Below, in pieces: positions 15,306 through 28,599 of a stretch of 64,000 nucleotides of DNA. Every line of letters begins with the position of its first letter. Position 1 is the stretch's first letter. The DNA comes from Carallia brachiata. Lineage: Eukaryota; Streptophyta; Magnoliopsida; Malpighiales; Rhizophoraceae. Both the position numbers and the translations under genes were made by a program. The stretch is from the NCBI GenBank assembly GCA_021464245.1, contig JADCRB010000026.1, positions 3,634,187 through 3,698,186 on the forward strand. The letters are read 5' to 3'. The notes beneath the pieces were generated by a model, which saw only the letters and a program-made list of their open reading frames with translations, was not told the origin of the DNA and did no database searches.

Positions 15306-18290
15306 CATCTTCATGCAATTGGCATCTCCATGTCAGCTTGCTACTGTCATCAGGGAGATTGCTTTGAGGAGTGGAAGCCTTAAGAGTAGGAGTAGATGTT
15401 CAGATTCCCCTGCCAATAATGAACGTGCATGATTGTAATGATTTTCATCACGAGTCTTCGTTCTTGCAAGTTAGTATTCAAAGCATATAATTTTAGGTTT
15501 AGAGCAATTCTTCATTTACTTGTTTCTTTCAATTGGAGATAAAAAAGAAAAGAAAATTGATTTCCAAGCCGGGCATGGGTACATCACCCGATTTTTGCCC
15601 GATATTGCCTGAAATGCAACAAACTTTTAATTTTGTGCAATAACGATGATTTTTTTTACAATAAAAAAAAATTAAAATAAAATTGTACTATTTTTTTTGT
15701 TGCAAAAGTTTAAATGTTGTTACAAAAATTTACAATTTTATTGTAATTCAGGTAATCTTCGGGTGATAAAAATGTCGGGCCCTCCTACTTTTTCCCTTTC
15801 CGAGTATATTAGATTATCTTCTGCCTGTTTCCATCAGTTAGATGTCAACATACCAAAAAAAGTTTGAAAATAAAATTAAATTACATAAACAGACGTTGTG
15901 ACACCGTCCATTAGATGTTAAGATTTCTTTATGTCGAAGTCTCCACATATTTGTAGGATTTAATTAAGATGCTTGGAGTGTTAACAGCTAACAAGTAATT
16001 ACTAACTATTATTTGTTCCGAAAAAAGAAAAGAGAAAAAGAAAGGTATTTTTTTTTTTTTTACCCTAATCTTAGTAGCAAACAGATAATAAACTTCTTTT
16101 ATCCTATGGGGAATCCGAGTACAAGTGCATTTAAATTAGAGTTGGCAAATTAAATTCAGAAAATCCAAATTAAAAAGGACCGATATGGAGTGGCAATTAT
16201 CTTTTATTTATTTGTTTTATTTTTCTGTTATTTTCATCCTTTTTGGTTGGGTTCGATAATTCGATTAAACTAACGATCAGATTGGACTTGCAAGGAATTT
16301 AATTATCTAGATAGATAGAAGTTGTTGATCTCTAATCCATTTTTATAGCCGCTCATTTCTATCCTCTGTTTACGGGACAGCATCCATGAAGTAATGTCGG
16401 TCAATGAAGGACCAATAATGATCTAATTCGTGAAGGGAGTGCACCGACTTGAGGACTTAAAACTGATTTTTTTTTTTTTTTTTCAATGTTTTCACAAATT
16501 AAATAGATTGCCTTAATTGATTGGGTCTGTTTAATCTGATGTGGGGTGTAGAATGTGAGCTACCGCTCTTCGAACCCGTGACCTTAACAAGAACATGGAT
16601 GCATTGCCATCAAGGCACAAAAGGGTGTGCAATTGGGCTTGTTTACTTGTGTTTAGGTTATTTGAACTCGCTAGCCCAAGCCCATGTGAGCAAATCCATG
16701 TCATCCAGTGATTAATTATTTGTTAATGTTTTCTTATTGTTGGACACCCCTATGTAAGCAAATCCCACCCCCCGCCCAAAAAAAATAATAATACCTTGAA
16801 TAAGTTTTTTTTTTTTAGAAACCTGAAAAAGTTAATTATCATTAAGCGTTTAGTGTTAGTCTGCAATTTCATTTATAAAATTAATGTATGATCATATGTC
16901 CAATGCACTGCTTTTTGAGATAGCGTTTCAATTGGCCTAAAGCAAAACTTGGCGAAAAATTGACTACACCTAAAGTGAACATTTGGGCGGTAAATTGATT
17001 ATTAAAACACGAGTATACCTATGAATATGCACCCAAACAATTAAACTGATTGAAACAATTCAAGAGCTTTATAGCACGAACACAAAATATTTAAGGTAAA
17101 TAAAGGCTAACTAGCATTACCCGATAGTTATCGGTTGCATGTTTATCTCCTTAATCTTTAATTGTAAAACTAAAATATTACTATTAACGATTATAATAGT
17201 CTAATAAGTGTTTTCGTATGTCCCACACCCACTTACCTTTGTCTATCGAACATTCTTCAGCGGCACAATCATTCAATCCAACATCTTGGAAGTGCGAGTG
17301 CCTGCACTAGTGTGCACCAAATTGAAGTCCTTTTGGTTAAGTGAGTTTGTCAGATGAGGAGGCAGAGGCACGAGCAAGAAGGCACTTTACCACGGCAGAA
17401 GACCGCACATGGACAGTGCGCGCCCGTGGAAGCACGAGCAATTCACGCAACATTGCCGCTAGGAACAACCCCCCACGTTCCATCACCAACCAACCACAAA
17501 AATATAAGCATGAAACAACTAAATGTTGGATAAAAAAAATTTAGTAATTTTACTTAAATAATTTTAAAATAATTATAAAATAATTTAAATTATTAAATAA
17601 TTAAATTTATAAAAAATAAAATATTTATTAAATTTAAAAATAAATAAATTACTAAATATTTATTAAATTAATTTATGTGTCTACCGCCATTAAACATGTC
17701 TTTTCTTTTAGATAATCGTACTGGTGTAACTGGCCCATAAGCTTAATGGCGCTAAAGGGAGGCACGTGGACAGATGGCATCCATGCACATCAAAGATGTG
17801 ATGGGGCCACCATGGTATAGAATTGTTGATTATAATCAGTATCCCTCTACCAATCAATAAGCCGCTGAATCAATAAGCAGCCCGCTGAATTAGATAGTAA
17901 GAATTTAATATCGATTAATTAAAGATGTTAAATTTAAATTTTAAGAATATAATTATGTTAAATATTTATTAAGAGATTTTTATTATTTTTTAAAATTTTA
18001 TTAGTCAACTTAATAAATTAAATATTGGATAGTCTCAAGTCTCGAATAAAAAAAAAATAATATCCCTTGCTCCAGAATTAGAGGTTCCTGTCTAAAGGGT
18101 CTTAAAACAAACTGCCACTGTTTTCCTCCACGTAAATAACTTGTGGTCCCGAGAAGAAATGCTATCATATCTACAAGAAGGAAGATCAAAATCATTGGTC
18201 CCCTCTGTTTTCCACCAAGATATCGAACAAAGAATTTTTGTTCAGGAATCCGGCTCCTTCTCGAAACAATTATAGTTTGACCCGGAAGTA
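15306..18290. other. ACBP3 3' UTR and intergenic DNA
   Basis: 3' UTR likely runs to about 15540. An inverted-repeat element is listed separately at 15571-15782. The rest is AT-rich with poly-T runs. Short open frames at 16521-16715 and 17341-17544 have no recognisable motif. Confidence 0.5.
15571..15782. mobile_element. MITE-like inverted-repeat element
   Basis: About 210 bp. The left end (GGGCATGGGTACATCACCCGA) and the reverse complement of the right end share ATCACCCGA and a CCTGAA-type block over about 50 imperfect bp, with an AT-rich centre. No clear target duplication or coding capacity is seen, so the class is open. Confidence 0.45.
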
Positions 18291-21200
18291 ATGCTAAGGT
18301 TAAAAGTTTGTTGCTCCCTGATTCCTAATCCAGGGAGACCAAGGGAAATCATACCAGGATGCAGCAGTGGATCATGGATCGCTAAGTGCAATAAAGCCCG
18401 GAAACAATTTGCCAGGGTTCCCGTCAGGGCCTTGAAAGATGAGGCTAATGGGGGTGCAAGCAGCTTTCCAGGCAAGAGCTGGGACCCTGGCTTGGAAATT
18501 GAGGTTCCATTTGAACAAAGGCCGGTATGTATATATATGTCTACTTTGTCACCATAAAACATAATCTGACAGTGGCTATATGCGAGTAAAATTTGTATTA
18601 CCTTGCATTATCCGTTTCATACTTGAATTTTCTGGTAGCCTTCGTAAATGAGTGCTTCTGTTTACTTCTTCACAGGTGAATGAGTACTCATCTCTGAAAG
18701 ATGGACCTTTGTATTCTTGGGGCGAACTGGGAGCAGGGCCTTTTTTTCTTCGTCTTGGAGGTCTCTGGTTAGTTACATTCACAGTTCTTGGAATTCCAGT
18801 TGCAGCTGCGAGTTTTAATCCTTCAACAGTAAGTTAAAAACGAGGATTCTTTGCAAGATAAATATTCAGAGAAACATGAAACCAATCTAGAGTGGAACCC
18901 CACTCTTTCCATTATAGGCCTGGAGAAGAACCATCAGTTACTACATGCATAACAACATGTATCATTTTGCAGAAATATTTCGATCAACATGGTTATTACA
19001 GCTCTATTTCTTGTTACACTCCGCAGGACGCTCTAAGATTTGTGCTAGCCGCTGGAACAGGAACCCTGTTCCTTGTGTCGTTAGTTGTCTACGAATCTAT
19101 CTGGTATCAGCAGTCTCTTTATCTTCTCTTCTCGTTTTATCATAACCATATGTTCCCATGTATTTGACGTGATCTTTATGCTATGCGCTTTGCCAAGTCG
19201 AAAAAGACAATTGATGAACATGTAAGACACAACAAGAAATATTGAATCTATCAGGAAATGGAAAAACTAGAAGATTCCTTGAGCCGTCTTGACCTCTTGA
19301 ACAGCACAGGCATGATATTGATAGCATTAGCATGTCAGACCTGTTCAAGGATTTGTCATGATTGGGGTGTAAGTTTTCTGCAATGGTATAATTCCAACTC
19401 TGAAAATCTGACTAAAACCGTAACCATCAGACATAGTAATATACCAAGGCAAATAGTTCGAGGTTTTGACACAGTACCCAAAGCAAAAGTCGAATAGATC
19501 CTCCTAATTCTATGACCTTTAGTTAATGGCAGCACACTTATCCATGCATTTTCCTAGTATCTACGCATAAGCATCCATAATACAAGGCTTTATAGAGAAT
19601 ACTCAGAAATGACTAAAACCACATCAATAGCCTGTCAAACTGATAAACTACCATTCTGTTTCTTTTCCTGGTTACTTGCCATCTTAATTTTGTTAGCCAT
19701 AAATTGATGTTTTCTCCTAGGCTTTCCCTTTGAAACTACTGAACTATTTCTAACAAATGCTGCAGGGTTGGAGTTATGTTGGTGATAGACTTCTGTCGCT
19801 GTGATACCCTATGAAGAGAGTGGATGGTATGATGGACAAATTTGGGTAAAACCACCTGAGGTTAGCACCTTCCATGAGGGCACATGATTTTACATTGAGA
19901 GATACTAACAATAAAGATCCTCTCTGTCAAAGAAACATATAACCCTCCCTAGCAGTTATGAATAAAACAACTTGAAGTAAAGAGTGTAGAAGATATGACT
20001 GAAATTGAAGGGCATGTGAAAACAGACAACAGTTGAGGCACATACAAAATTTAAAACATGCAGTTCCCTTTGAAGGCAGTGAATTTATAAGTTCATATCA
20101 TGCAAATTACTACAATTAGATTACCACAAGCTAATTTTATTAAATTAAAATGGCATAAAAGTATAAAAATATTCTGCATTCACTATATGTAGCACTAGTT
20201 AACGCAAAAGAAGAAACCAAGCATAGGCTGTGTAGCTAATGCTACCATCTCACCGTAATTGGACCAATCTTACAGGCAGCCGGCTCTTCCTTAACGAGCA
20301 ATCTAATGCAGAAGGTCATTGGACAAGTTCTTAAACTGAGAGAGTAAACATCAACACAATAAGAAAGCAAAACTGTTTTAACCTAGCCATATGGAAAGAA
20401 TGGGTAAACTCTCAACTGCAACAGATAAGCAAATACTCTAGTAGGATTTCCATGAGTATTTAGGTAGATTGTTAATTTGGAAATCCAAGAGATAAATGGG
20501 TGGGATTCACATGGCAAGGGAGCAATTAATGAAGACTATGGACCACTCTGTATTTGCTTTGCAGTTTCAGAAAGACATTCATGGCACGACATGCTACACC
20601 AGCAACAGAAACCCATAATTTATTTTTCTTCTTTTTCCCCTTGCAGGTATTGGCTCGTGATAGATTGTTGGGTTCCTACAAGGTAAGAATTCTATGATCT
20701 GCCAAATTACTGATGTTGCATACATGAAGAACCTACAAAGGAATTATGTGATAAGTGAATTAAAGCGAGAAACGTGAGAAGCATAAATATATAACCCAAA
20801 AAAAAACAGATGCACAAAGACCCAGTATAGGGTGGTTCTATGGATCACAATGATGTGATCAGACAAATTGACTTGCATGCATGCAGAGCACGCACACAGA
20901 AGGATACATGCTCCCTCGTCATCCCACAGATATGCATGCACAGGCAAACACAACAGAGCATCAATTGTATGACACAAATCAATGAAACACAAACAGCTAG
21001 TTATTTGCATTCCATTATGGCATTTTAATTTTATGATCCACAAATTGTAGCACCTTTACTATGAAGTGATTCATACAGAAATTTCATGCCTGTAGGTTAA
21101 ACCTGTCATTAAATTAATGAAACAAACACTAGTCGGGACAGGGGTGCTACTCGTTTCGCAGTGTTATTGTTTATCTTTGCCACACCAGTGGTACATTTTT

Positions 21201-21521
21201 CACAACGCCTTTGCCACTAAAGAGAACCCATCAAATGAGTTAGCTTCAACAACCAACACAAAATACAACATAAGGTATGAACTCCAATTCAAATATTCCT
21301 TCCCGCTTTGTAAGTGCTCCTAGTAGAATATCATTACAGTTTCTTGTATATATGCCAGAAAGGAGGAATTGCTTAGACTGCCTGTGGAGGTAATGACTGA
21401 CGATGATCTAGCAACAGCAGCAGCAAAGGCTGCTGATGGAAGACCTGTATACTGCAGAGATAGATACTATCGTGCATTAGCAGGCGGGCAGTACTGCAAA
21501 TGGGAAGACATACTAAACTAA
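18291..21521 (+). CDS. DUF1230/Ycf36-family plastid membrane protein (CGLD27-like), with one-base slips
   Basis: Similar to the nuclear-encoded plant relatives of cyanobacterial and algal Ycf36, which are plastid membrane proteins. Exons are 18291-18524, 18676-18828, 19027-19103, 19766-19860, 20647-20682, 21096-21274 and 21359-21521. The N-terminus is transit-like. LEIEVPFEQRPVNEYSSLKD opens the domain, followed by two membrane segments (FFLRLGGLWLVTFTVLGIPV and VLAAGTGTLFLVSLVVYESI) and SGWYDGQIWVKPPEVLARDR. The tail is GRPVYCRDRYYRALAGGQYCKWEDILN. Exon 4 lacks one base at its acceptor (19766) and one near 19798. Exon 6 has a one-base loss near 21158 compensated by a gain in the T run at 21196-21200. 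With those mended, all phases agree and the length is about 312 residues. It could be a pseudogene, but splice sites and ends are perfect. Confidence 0.85.
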
Positions 21522-21603
21522 CTTGAGAAACAGGAGGGCATTCAATTTCAATTTTGATAAATTTGCAATGTCAATGAAGCTTCATGTTCAAATATCTACC
21601 TGT

Positions 21604-21650
21604 TATATATATATATATATATATATATGTAATTGCAAACAAAAGGAACC

Positions 21651-21686
<36 letters not shown>
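21604..21686. repeat. (TA)n then (GA)n microsatellites in the CGLD27-like 3' UTR
   Basis: A TA run at about 21604-21628 is followed by a GA run at about 21655-21685, within 170 bp after the stop codon. Confidence 0.9.
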
Positions 21687-21688
<2 letters not shown>

Positions 21689-21689
21689 G

Positions 21690-22539
21690 AAGAAGAATGA
21701 ATGAATTGGATACTGAAAAATGTAACTGTATGTTCATCAACTTCAAAGAGTATTATATATCACAGTTACCACATGCCTGTGTATTGAAACGATAATGAAC
21801 AAGATAACAGCAAGCTTTCAAGCCTGCAGTGTCTTTTTTCACAAGGTATATACATTATAGACAAATAAAACCAGCAAAGAAAGACCAATAATGCAACTGA
21901 ATGTTTCTCAAGACGCTATCAATACTAATCCTTCATAGGCAACCAGCTGCAATCCAAGTAGCCACAAGTTGACAGCATTTACAGGGATAATTATTTCTTC
22001 AAGCGTCTACTCACCATTTCATGCCTAATGAAATGCCTGAGAATAACTTTGATAATATCTGACACAGTAATTGGCAGAAATATATGTTTCTCTGTATCAA
22101 GATATCATAGTATCCAGCACACTAGTCCATAGAGCAACCAACTTCTCCATATAACGCTAAATTTATCCACATTTGCAAGATATGGAATGCTAGCAAAATA
22201 ACTTAGCTGGCTTATCGTCATTATTGTTGACTTAACAGCTTATCCTTCATCCTCAGACACTGAACGGTAGAGCCTGCGAGACATGAAGCATTTGCAGGGT
22301 ACAGTATCGAACACTAAACAGGCTCTCCTCTAAAACATATTTGATGAACCGAAATTTCACCCTTCGAATATTTCTCGAGTCATCTTCGAAGAACCGGTGT
22401 CTAATGTAATTGATCAATTTGATACCGAAGCATGAAAACAGCTCATCCTTCATGCAGAGGCACATACTTATAAAACTAACCAAGCCATGGGAGATGGGTT
22501 GACGCAGATATTTTTGTCCAAAAGATCCCTGATGGACTC
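21690..22539. other. Converging 3' UTRs of the CGLD27-like and J-domain genes
   Basis: The two genes end tail to tail, about 1 kb apart. An open frame on the - strand at 22253-22561 overlaps the last J-protein codons in another phase and is taken as 3' UTR. Confidence 0.5.
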
Positions 22540-25500
22540 CTACATGAGTTTCTTGCACCAATGGATAGCTCTAAACAGTTGGCTCTCAACAATATTTCTA
22601 ACACTTTGTTTCCTTCTTTTTGCGTCTTCAAGATCTAGAGTTCTATATGCAAGAGCAATTAAGTACATTGCTGGATGGAGTCTCCTGCAAAAATAAAATC
22701 AAGGATGGCTATAAAAATTCCCTCTGGATCCAAATGGTTTATAAACAAGTTTAGGCATTTAAACTGGTTTAAGTATCTAAGTAGAAGAAAGGCAAATGTT
22801 TTCTAATAACTATTGGTTACAATTGACTTGTGTTGGCGCTTTTCATCTTTTATCCAACAACAAATTTAGTTTTTCTTAGGGTTGAGAAAGCAGATACAAC
22901 CTAAAGGAATTATTATCCTGAACAAAAAGGAAAACTTGGATTTTTACTTGACCAAATTAAGGTCTGGGAAAGATTGGGCATGATGAGACTCCACATCTCA
23001 AATCAAGCAAAATGCAAATCAAACCCAAGGCCCATACTCTAATGTCTAATAAGAAAAAAACTCCGTACAGTATCAAAACCAGATAAATAATTCGGAGAAC
23101 GTGGTACCCAGGAAGTCGTTTTATTTTTCCATGCTGGGCTCAGGGAGGGAGGGAGAGAAGAACTCCCATACTAAGTTGCTAGCATCAAATAAAAAATTTT
23201 CGAAGAGCAAAAGGTCTTAGTCTCTTCATATTACGAATTTCATGCAAGTGATACTGTCATCATTTTCCACAATAATTTTTGATGTCCCTAACATTCTGCT
23301 TAATGACATTTTCCCACAGCCAAACACAAATGCATTCATGAAACCAGCAAGTTCAAAGTAAAACCAAGATCAAATATCGAAGGTTAATAATGAAAGAAAC
23401 TACAAAAATTGATAGAGCTCAAATAAAACCTAAACCAGTACAATAATGGCTTACCTTTCATTTTGTTCTGTTCCATCAAAGCCATCCCAATGTCTTTGAC
23501 AACTAACAGTATGGCCTTTCTTATCTTTGCCGAATGTTTCAACATACCAGCCTCCTATATCATGCATGCTGCAGCGAGGCTCAAAAAGCCAAAACCTGTT
23601 TCAAATATTCATAGAAAACAGATAACATGGGAATGAAAAGGCTGAAAGAGCAGTTCATGTGGTTTGTGCAAGAGATCTCGTAATCTGTAGAACAAAAATC
23701 ATGCTTATTGTTTTCTTATGTTATAGCCAACTTACGAATCCAATAACAAAAAGAAAAGTTCAAGCAAGTGAAGCAAGATATGACAACTGACATGGTACTG
23801 ATGAAAATTTTGAACCTAAAATATAAAGCTTTGTGTCAATCAACAAGGTCAACCACTCACATTGTAGATGAAAAAATTTAATAGCGCCATACAAGTAGTA
23901 TAGATAAAGTAACAAACAGGAGAGAGGAAAAGAGTAGACAATCAACATGGTAAATCCACAACATGCTGTTAGAAGAATGAATCACATTGCAGACACAGAA
24001 CGTTCATTTATTTTGCAATCCAAAGATCAATGAAAGCCATTGTAACAGAAAAGTGAGATTACCAACTTTATCCATTAATAAACAATTTCCATCGAAGTAT
24101 ATAACAATGCCAAAAATAGAAAGGTGAAAAGCAACTTTGAATTTAACACATTGGAAACAGCTTGGCATAACATTGAGCTGCAGTCAGCTAGCAAGTATAA
24201 CGATTCTGCAATGGTGCTACTTACTTGCTTGGGGGTAATTTTGCTCGGGTGCATCTACACTCACAAACAGAAACTTTATTTCCCACCCCATACCAGTGCA
24301 AATGTTTCACCTGCAAATTTTAAGAAAAAGATATCAAGAAAGAAAGCCCAGTTACATAAACAAACAACAAAACCAAGTTAGTAGATAAAAATATTTCATT
24401 GCTGACAATGACTTGCAGGATTTACAGACAACTCTTGTATTCTCTTTCCTATCTACTAGTACCCATTATTAAATACTTAGAATAACGAATGACTGAATGG
24501 TAAAATGACAACAACATGAAATGTGTATTAACAAGAAGAAGTATAAAAGTTGAAGCCCATCTGTATCTTCAGAAGTGAGTCAAAGTAGATACAAAAGGAG
24601 AAGACTGTTACATACTAGCAATGTTCTATGTTTCATTATCGTATGGGTTTTTCTACCACTGCTGTCATAGACATAGCATGATCCCTCTTCTGGACTAGTT
24701 CCTAGCCCGTTTATAGTCCCAAGTGGGATCCTTGATCCAACTACTCCACCTGAAAAGGAATTCTCAGGAAACCCTCTGCTAAGGTGCATGGAATCATTAT
24801 CTGTACTAAGAAAAACATGGATATGATCTTGACCATCTTCATGCTGGACTCCATCACATGCACTTTTAGGAGGAGTTCTACTGGCCACAGCAACCAATCT
24901 TCCACACACATGTAATTCCAAATCTTTAATGCATCTGATATTTGACGTATACCATTCCTTGCATGCATCATAATTCCACCATTATCGGATACACTACGAT
25001 TCCTGAAGATGCCTGAATTCTCTATAGACTGCAAAATGCCAACGCCCACAGAGGCAAAGGAATTCAACTTTTGCGTGGATGCAGAAGACAATTCAGGATT
25101 CTTATTAGCCAAGCAGACCATCCCAAAAAGATCACGTCCTGAAACCAAGTGCAGAACTTCTGGAGTATCATAAACAGACCTCTCCTCGGCCTCAAAGCAG
25201 TCCGGAAGAAGATCCATGGACTCAATTCCAGGGCCATAGTAAGCTGCGCATACAGCCGAATAAAAATCAGCTTCAAGTACATCAAAATAGCCCGTTCCAA
25301 CCACCACTTTCTTCTCTGACAATATATCATGAATAGCCAATCTATACCACCTTAACCATTCCACAACTTCCATCTGCCTGCTCGTTGCCATTCGGGAATT
25401 GTACACGTAATGCGTAGGGCCCGGTCTAGAATGTCTCTGCACAATCTCTCTCTGAGACAACAGATACCTGTCATAGTGTGCCCTCTTCTCTGAATCTGAA

Positions 25501-26255
25501 AGAATCTGAATTTTAAATTAAAAAAAAAAAATGCATCACCTATCTATATATCTATGCCAATAGCACGAAATGTAGCTAAGGACTCACTCTTATGAATTTT
25601 TTTTTTTTTAACTTTCTTAAATCTAGATCAACTGGTTGGGGGAACGAGACAATTAGAGAGGTTGAGAGTTTGAATCCCAACCTCATACTTACTCTCATGA
25701 ATCTATGACTACTTCTCACTGTAAATTAAATAGCGATAAATTCAAATTCGGCAAATGAGAAACAATTTTCGGGTTTGTTCCGCTAAAATTCACGATCAGC
25801 ATTCAAGCAAAGCAGCACAAACTTCCCGAGTTCGTGCCTTTTTTCATTTTTAGGGAAAAATTTAATTAAATGGAACAAAAATCGATAAATACAGGTTGTG
25901 ATACACAGATTAACAGTAAAATGAAGAAAAGTAGAAGTACCTCGTAAGCGGCAAGGACTCGAACGAAGCGTTGAGCGGCGGCGGTTGAGTCGTCGTCGTC
26001 CGAATCGGCGAGGTCCGGATGAGTTTCTTTGGCCAATTTCCGAAACGACGCTTTGATTTCGGCGAACGAGCTGGTCTCCGAAACTCCTAAGATATCGTAA
26101 GCGTTCTCGGCCGGGAACTCGGACCGAGTTGGGTCAGTGCTCGTACTACTGTAACACTGAATCCTCCGACTCGGTTTCGGGTACGAGAAGATGTAATAGC
26201 GATTCGGTTGGTAAATGGTACGATTCGACCGTATAGAAACAAAATAGAGAATCAT
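22540..26255 (-). CDS. J-domain (DnaJ/Hsp40) co-chaperone, probably organelle-targeted, with a one-base slip
   Basis: J proteins stimulate the Hsp70 ATPase. Exons on the - strand are 26255-25941, 25505-24616, 24310-24225, 23595-23455 and 22684-22540, all GT-AG. The start at 26255 gives a basic, Ser-rich leader (MILYFVSIRSNRTIYQ) typical of mitochondrial or plastid import; an in-frame upstream ATG at 26300 is less presequence-like. The J domain spans roughly residues 45-100, with YDILGV, the essential HPD (KETHPDLAD), and AYEILSDSEKRAHYDRY across intron 1. The long middle region is unfamiliar. The C-terminal exons are Cys-rich, then basic (CECRCTR, EPRCSMHDIGGWYVETFGKD, DAKRRKQSVRNIVE). In exon 2 the frame slips at the T run 24925-24927 (one base short). 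Restored, it has about 525 residues. A SINE-like sequence lies in intron 1. Confidence 0.85.
25610..25735 (+). repeat. tRNA-derived SINE-like remnant in intron 1 of the J-domain gene
   Basis: TAGATCAACTGG (A-box-like) followed about 45 bp on by GAGTTTGAATCCC (B-box-like) resembles an internal RNA polymerase III promoter. It lies antisense to the host gene. No poly-A tail or target duplication was found, so the call is tentative. Confidence 0.35.
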
Positions 26256-26499
26256 TTTCTTTTGTTTCTCGTTTCTTGTTTCCTTTTTGCAGCGGGCCAA
26301 ATGGAAATGGTGATAACTGTAACCTCTGCTTGTTAGAAAGGAATAAAAAAGAAAACAAAAAACTCGATGTATTTTTCATTGTTTGGTGCAGTATGAGAAA
26401 TGATTGGAAAAGAAAGATTTCGTCGTGTCAGAAGCAGCAGCAACAGCAGCAACAGCCATTTGAAAAAAAAAAAAAACACATGAAAGCAAATTGACTGAA

Positions 26500-28530
26500 A
26501 TAACCTCAGTCTATTGCATTAATTATAGGAATAATTTCATAATTTTAATATATTATCCAATTATTTATAAAAATATTTCTATAATTTTATCTAATATTTT
26601 TTTTCTTATATTTTTTTATACAATTAAAAAATAAATTTTATTTATTTATCATTTTTTTACAACTTTCATTTCACACTTTTTTTTCTCACTAAAATTATAC
26701 AATTCAAACGTACTATTAAGAGATGAGATAGAAAAAAATCACCTTAATTTCCTTAAAAATATACCACATCTTACCGGTTTTTAACGGAATTTTTTCCATT
26801 CTGTTATATTTTTACTGCGGTCTCCAGCATCTTACCATTGTCAAAAGTGTTTGTTCCTTAAAAAAAAAATTGTGAAAATGTACTTTTAAAAATAATGGTA
26901 TATCTCATACCAATTATATTATGAAATATTTTAAAATTTATAATTTAAAATAATTATTCATTTTTTAAGACTGTTGAACTAAAAATTAATGATTCTTTAT
27001 AATTATAAATTTTAAAATATTTTATAATACAATTTTTATAATTTATATTATTATTCTTGCTCAATACTTATCACTGTTAAAAAATGGATGGACAACTTGA
27101 CGGGGCGAACCTTGGGTAATGAAAAAGTTATTTTTATTGTTACTTTATTCTATTTTAGCGGTTACCGTTTTATTGTGATTTTATTGTATTTTAGTGAAAA
27201 TATTGTACACTGCAAACTTCCTTTTAAGTCATTTTTTTAATATATATTTATGTTTTGTTTTATTTGAGTTCAATTTTTTAGAGAAAATGATACTTTTTTT
27301 TTTAAAGATATTCCATCTCGTGATTCGTGAAACACCTTTCTCTTGTAAATTAATTAACTAATTTTGTCTAAAAATAGATTTACATATACCAAAATATAAA
27401 GATTTAATCAAAAAAAGTAAAAAGGTAACAAGATTACATTGAATAGTTAATAGAGATTTAGGACTGATTTTCAATTTATTCCTATTTAAAATTGAATTAC
27501 AGTATTTCGTACAATTATTTTATTTTTACTAAGATTACATTGGATAATTATTTTCTACTTAATGTAAAGTTATGTAGTGAAACTTTTTGTATATACAATC
27601 ATTTTCATCGAAAAGTATTTTTAATTATCCACATTAGATTATTCCTTTCAAGCTGTTATGGCATATGAAAGCGATCAAACTTGTTTCCAGGTGCTAGAGA
27701 ATTAGCTGATCATATAGAGTTGATGGACATCGGGTTGGTTCGTAACCTATAAAATAAGGAAAAGTTATAAATTGTTAGAGTAAGATTTGATGTTACTCTG
27801 ATGTTTATATCAACACATGCAAAAGAATAGAGGATAAAGAATTTAATGGAAATGATATCATTGCCACGAGAACAATGATTTTGTGGTATTTATAAGAGGT
27901 TTAGTTGACTCTCATTGCTGAGGAAAGGTTCAATTGGGGAAAGTAAGTTATGTTTGACGTGTTAAATAAAAGATCTGGGGTGTGATCCTAATTTTTTGAA
28001 TGAGATTCAGAGTCATCTAAGATTCTTTATAGGTCAAAATTTTTGGCCTAAACTCTAAAATATTGAACCACTATTTATCCTTATGAAAAAGCCATCAATG
28101 TATTGAAATGTATCCATATGTGATTTTTTACATGGCTTTCTACATTATTTTTCTATTATGATTAAAATGATTTACCCTTGTTCTAGAAAAGAAATTTGAT
28201 AATTATCTGATCTAAAAAGGAAATCGATAATTATATTAGCAATGGACCATCCCTTTTTTTTTTTTTTTTGGTTTACTTAGCATTGGACCATCTTCTGTTT
28301 TTTTTTTTTTTTGGTAAATGCATTAGACCATCTTCTAATTGCGAAAAGTGGTTGTGAAACGTTGTTCCATGGCGCAATACAACACGCTTAGCGTGCGTGA
28401 AGATGAAATAGACTGAGGGCCAGGCCCAACGCAATCGGGTATGAACTGAAAGATCCAAGCCAATCTTCAAATTACATAAACGGGCTTCTAATCGTTATAA
28501 TTATAAAAGTAATTACTTTTTCTAATTCCA
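26500..28530. other. AT-rich intergenic DNA with a hairpin
   Basis: No gene is supportable. A 28-bp inverted repeat (26918-26945 with 27001-27028, 27 of 28 matching) has AT-rich arms and a 55-bp spacer. Poly-T runs occur near 28252-28270 and 28300-28313. Confidence 0.6.
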
Positions 28531-28599
28531 ATGTACCAAATAAAAATCTTATTAAAAAAAATTAAAAAAAAAACTTTTATGTGCACGCCTCCGTTGCAC

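Noticed and set aside
16555..16600. tRNA-like sequence around CGAACCCGTGACC
   Set aside because: No acceptor stem or anticodon arm could be formed around it.
17341..17544. 67-codon frame rich in Arg
   Set aside because: No start context, motif or neighbouring exon; chance frame.
22253..22561. 102-codon frame on the - strand after the J-domain gene
   Set aside because: Overlaps the last J-protein codons in another phase and has no motif; taken as 3' UTR.
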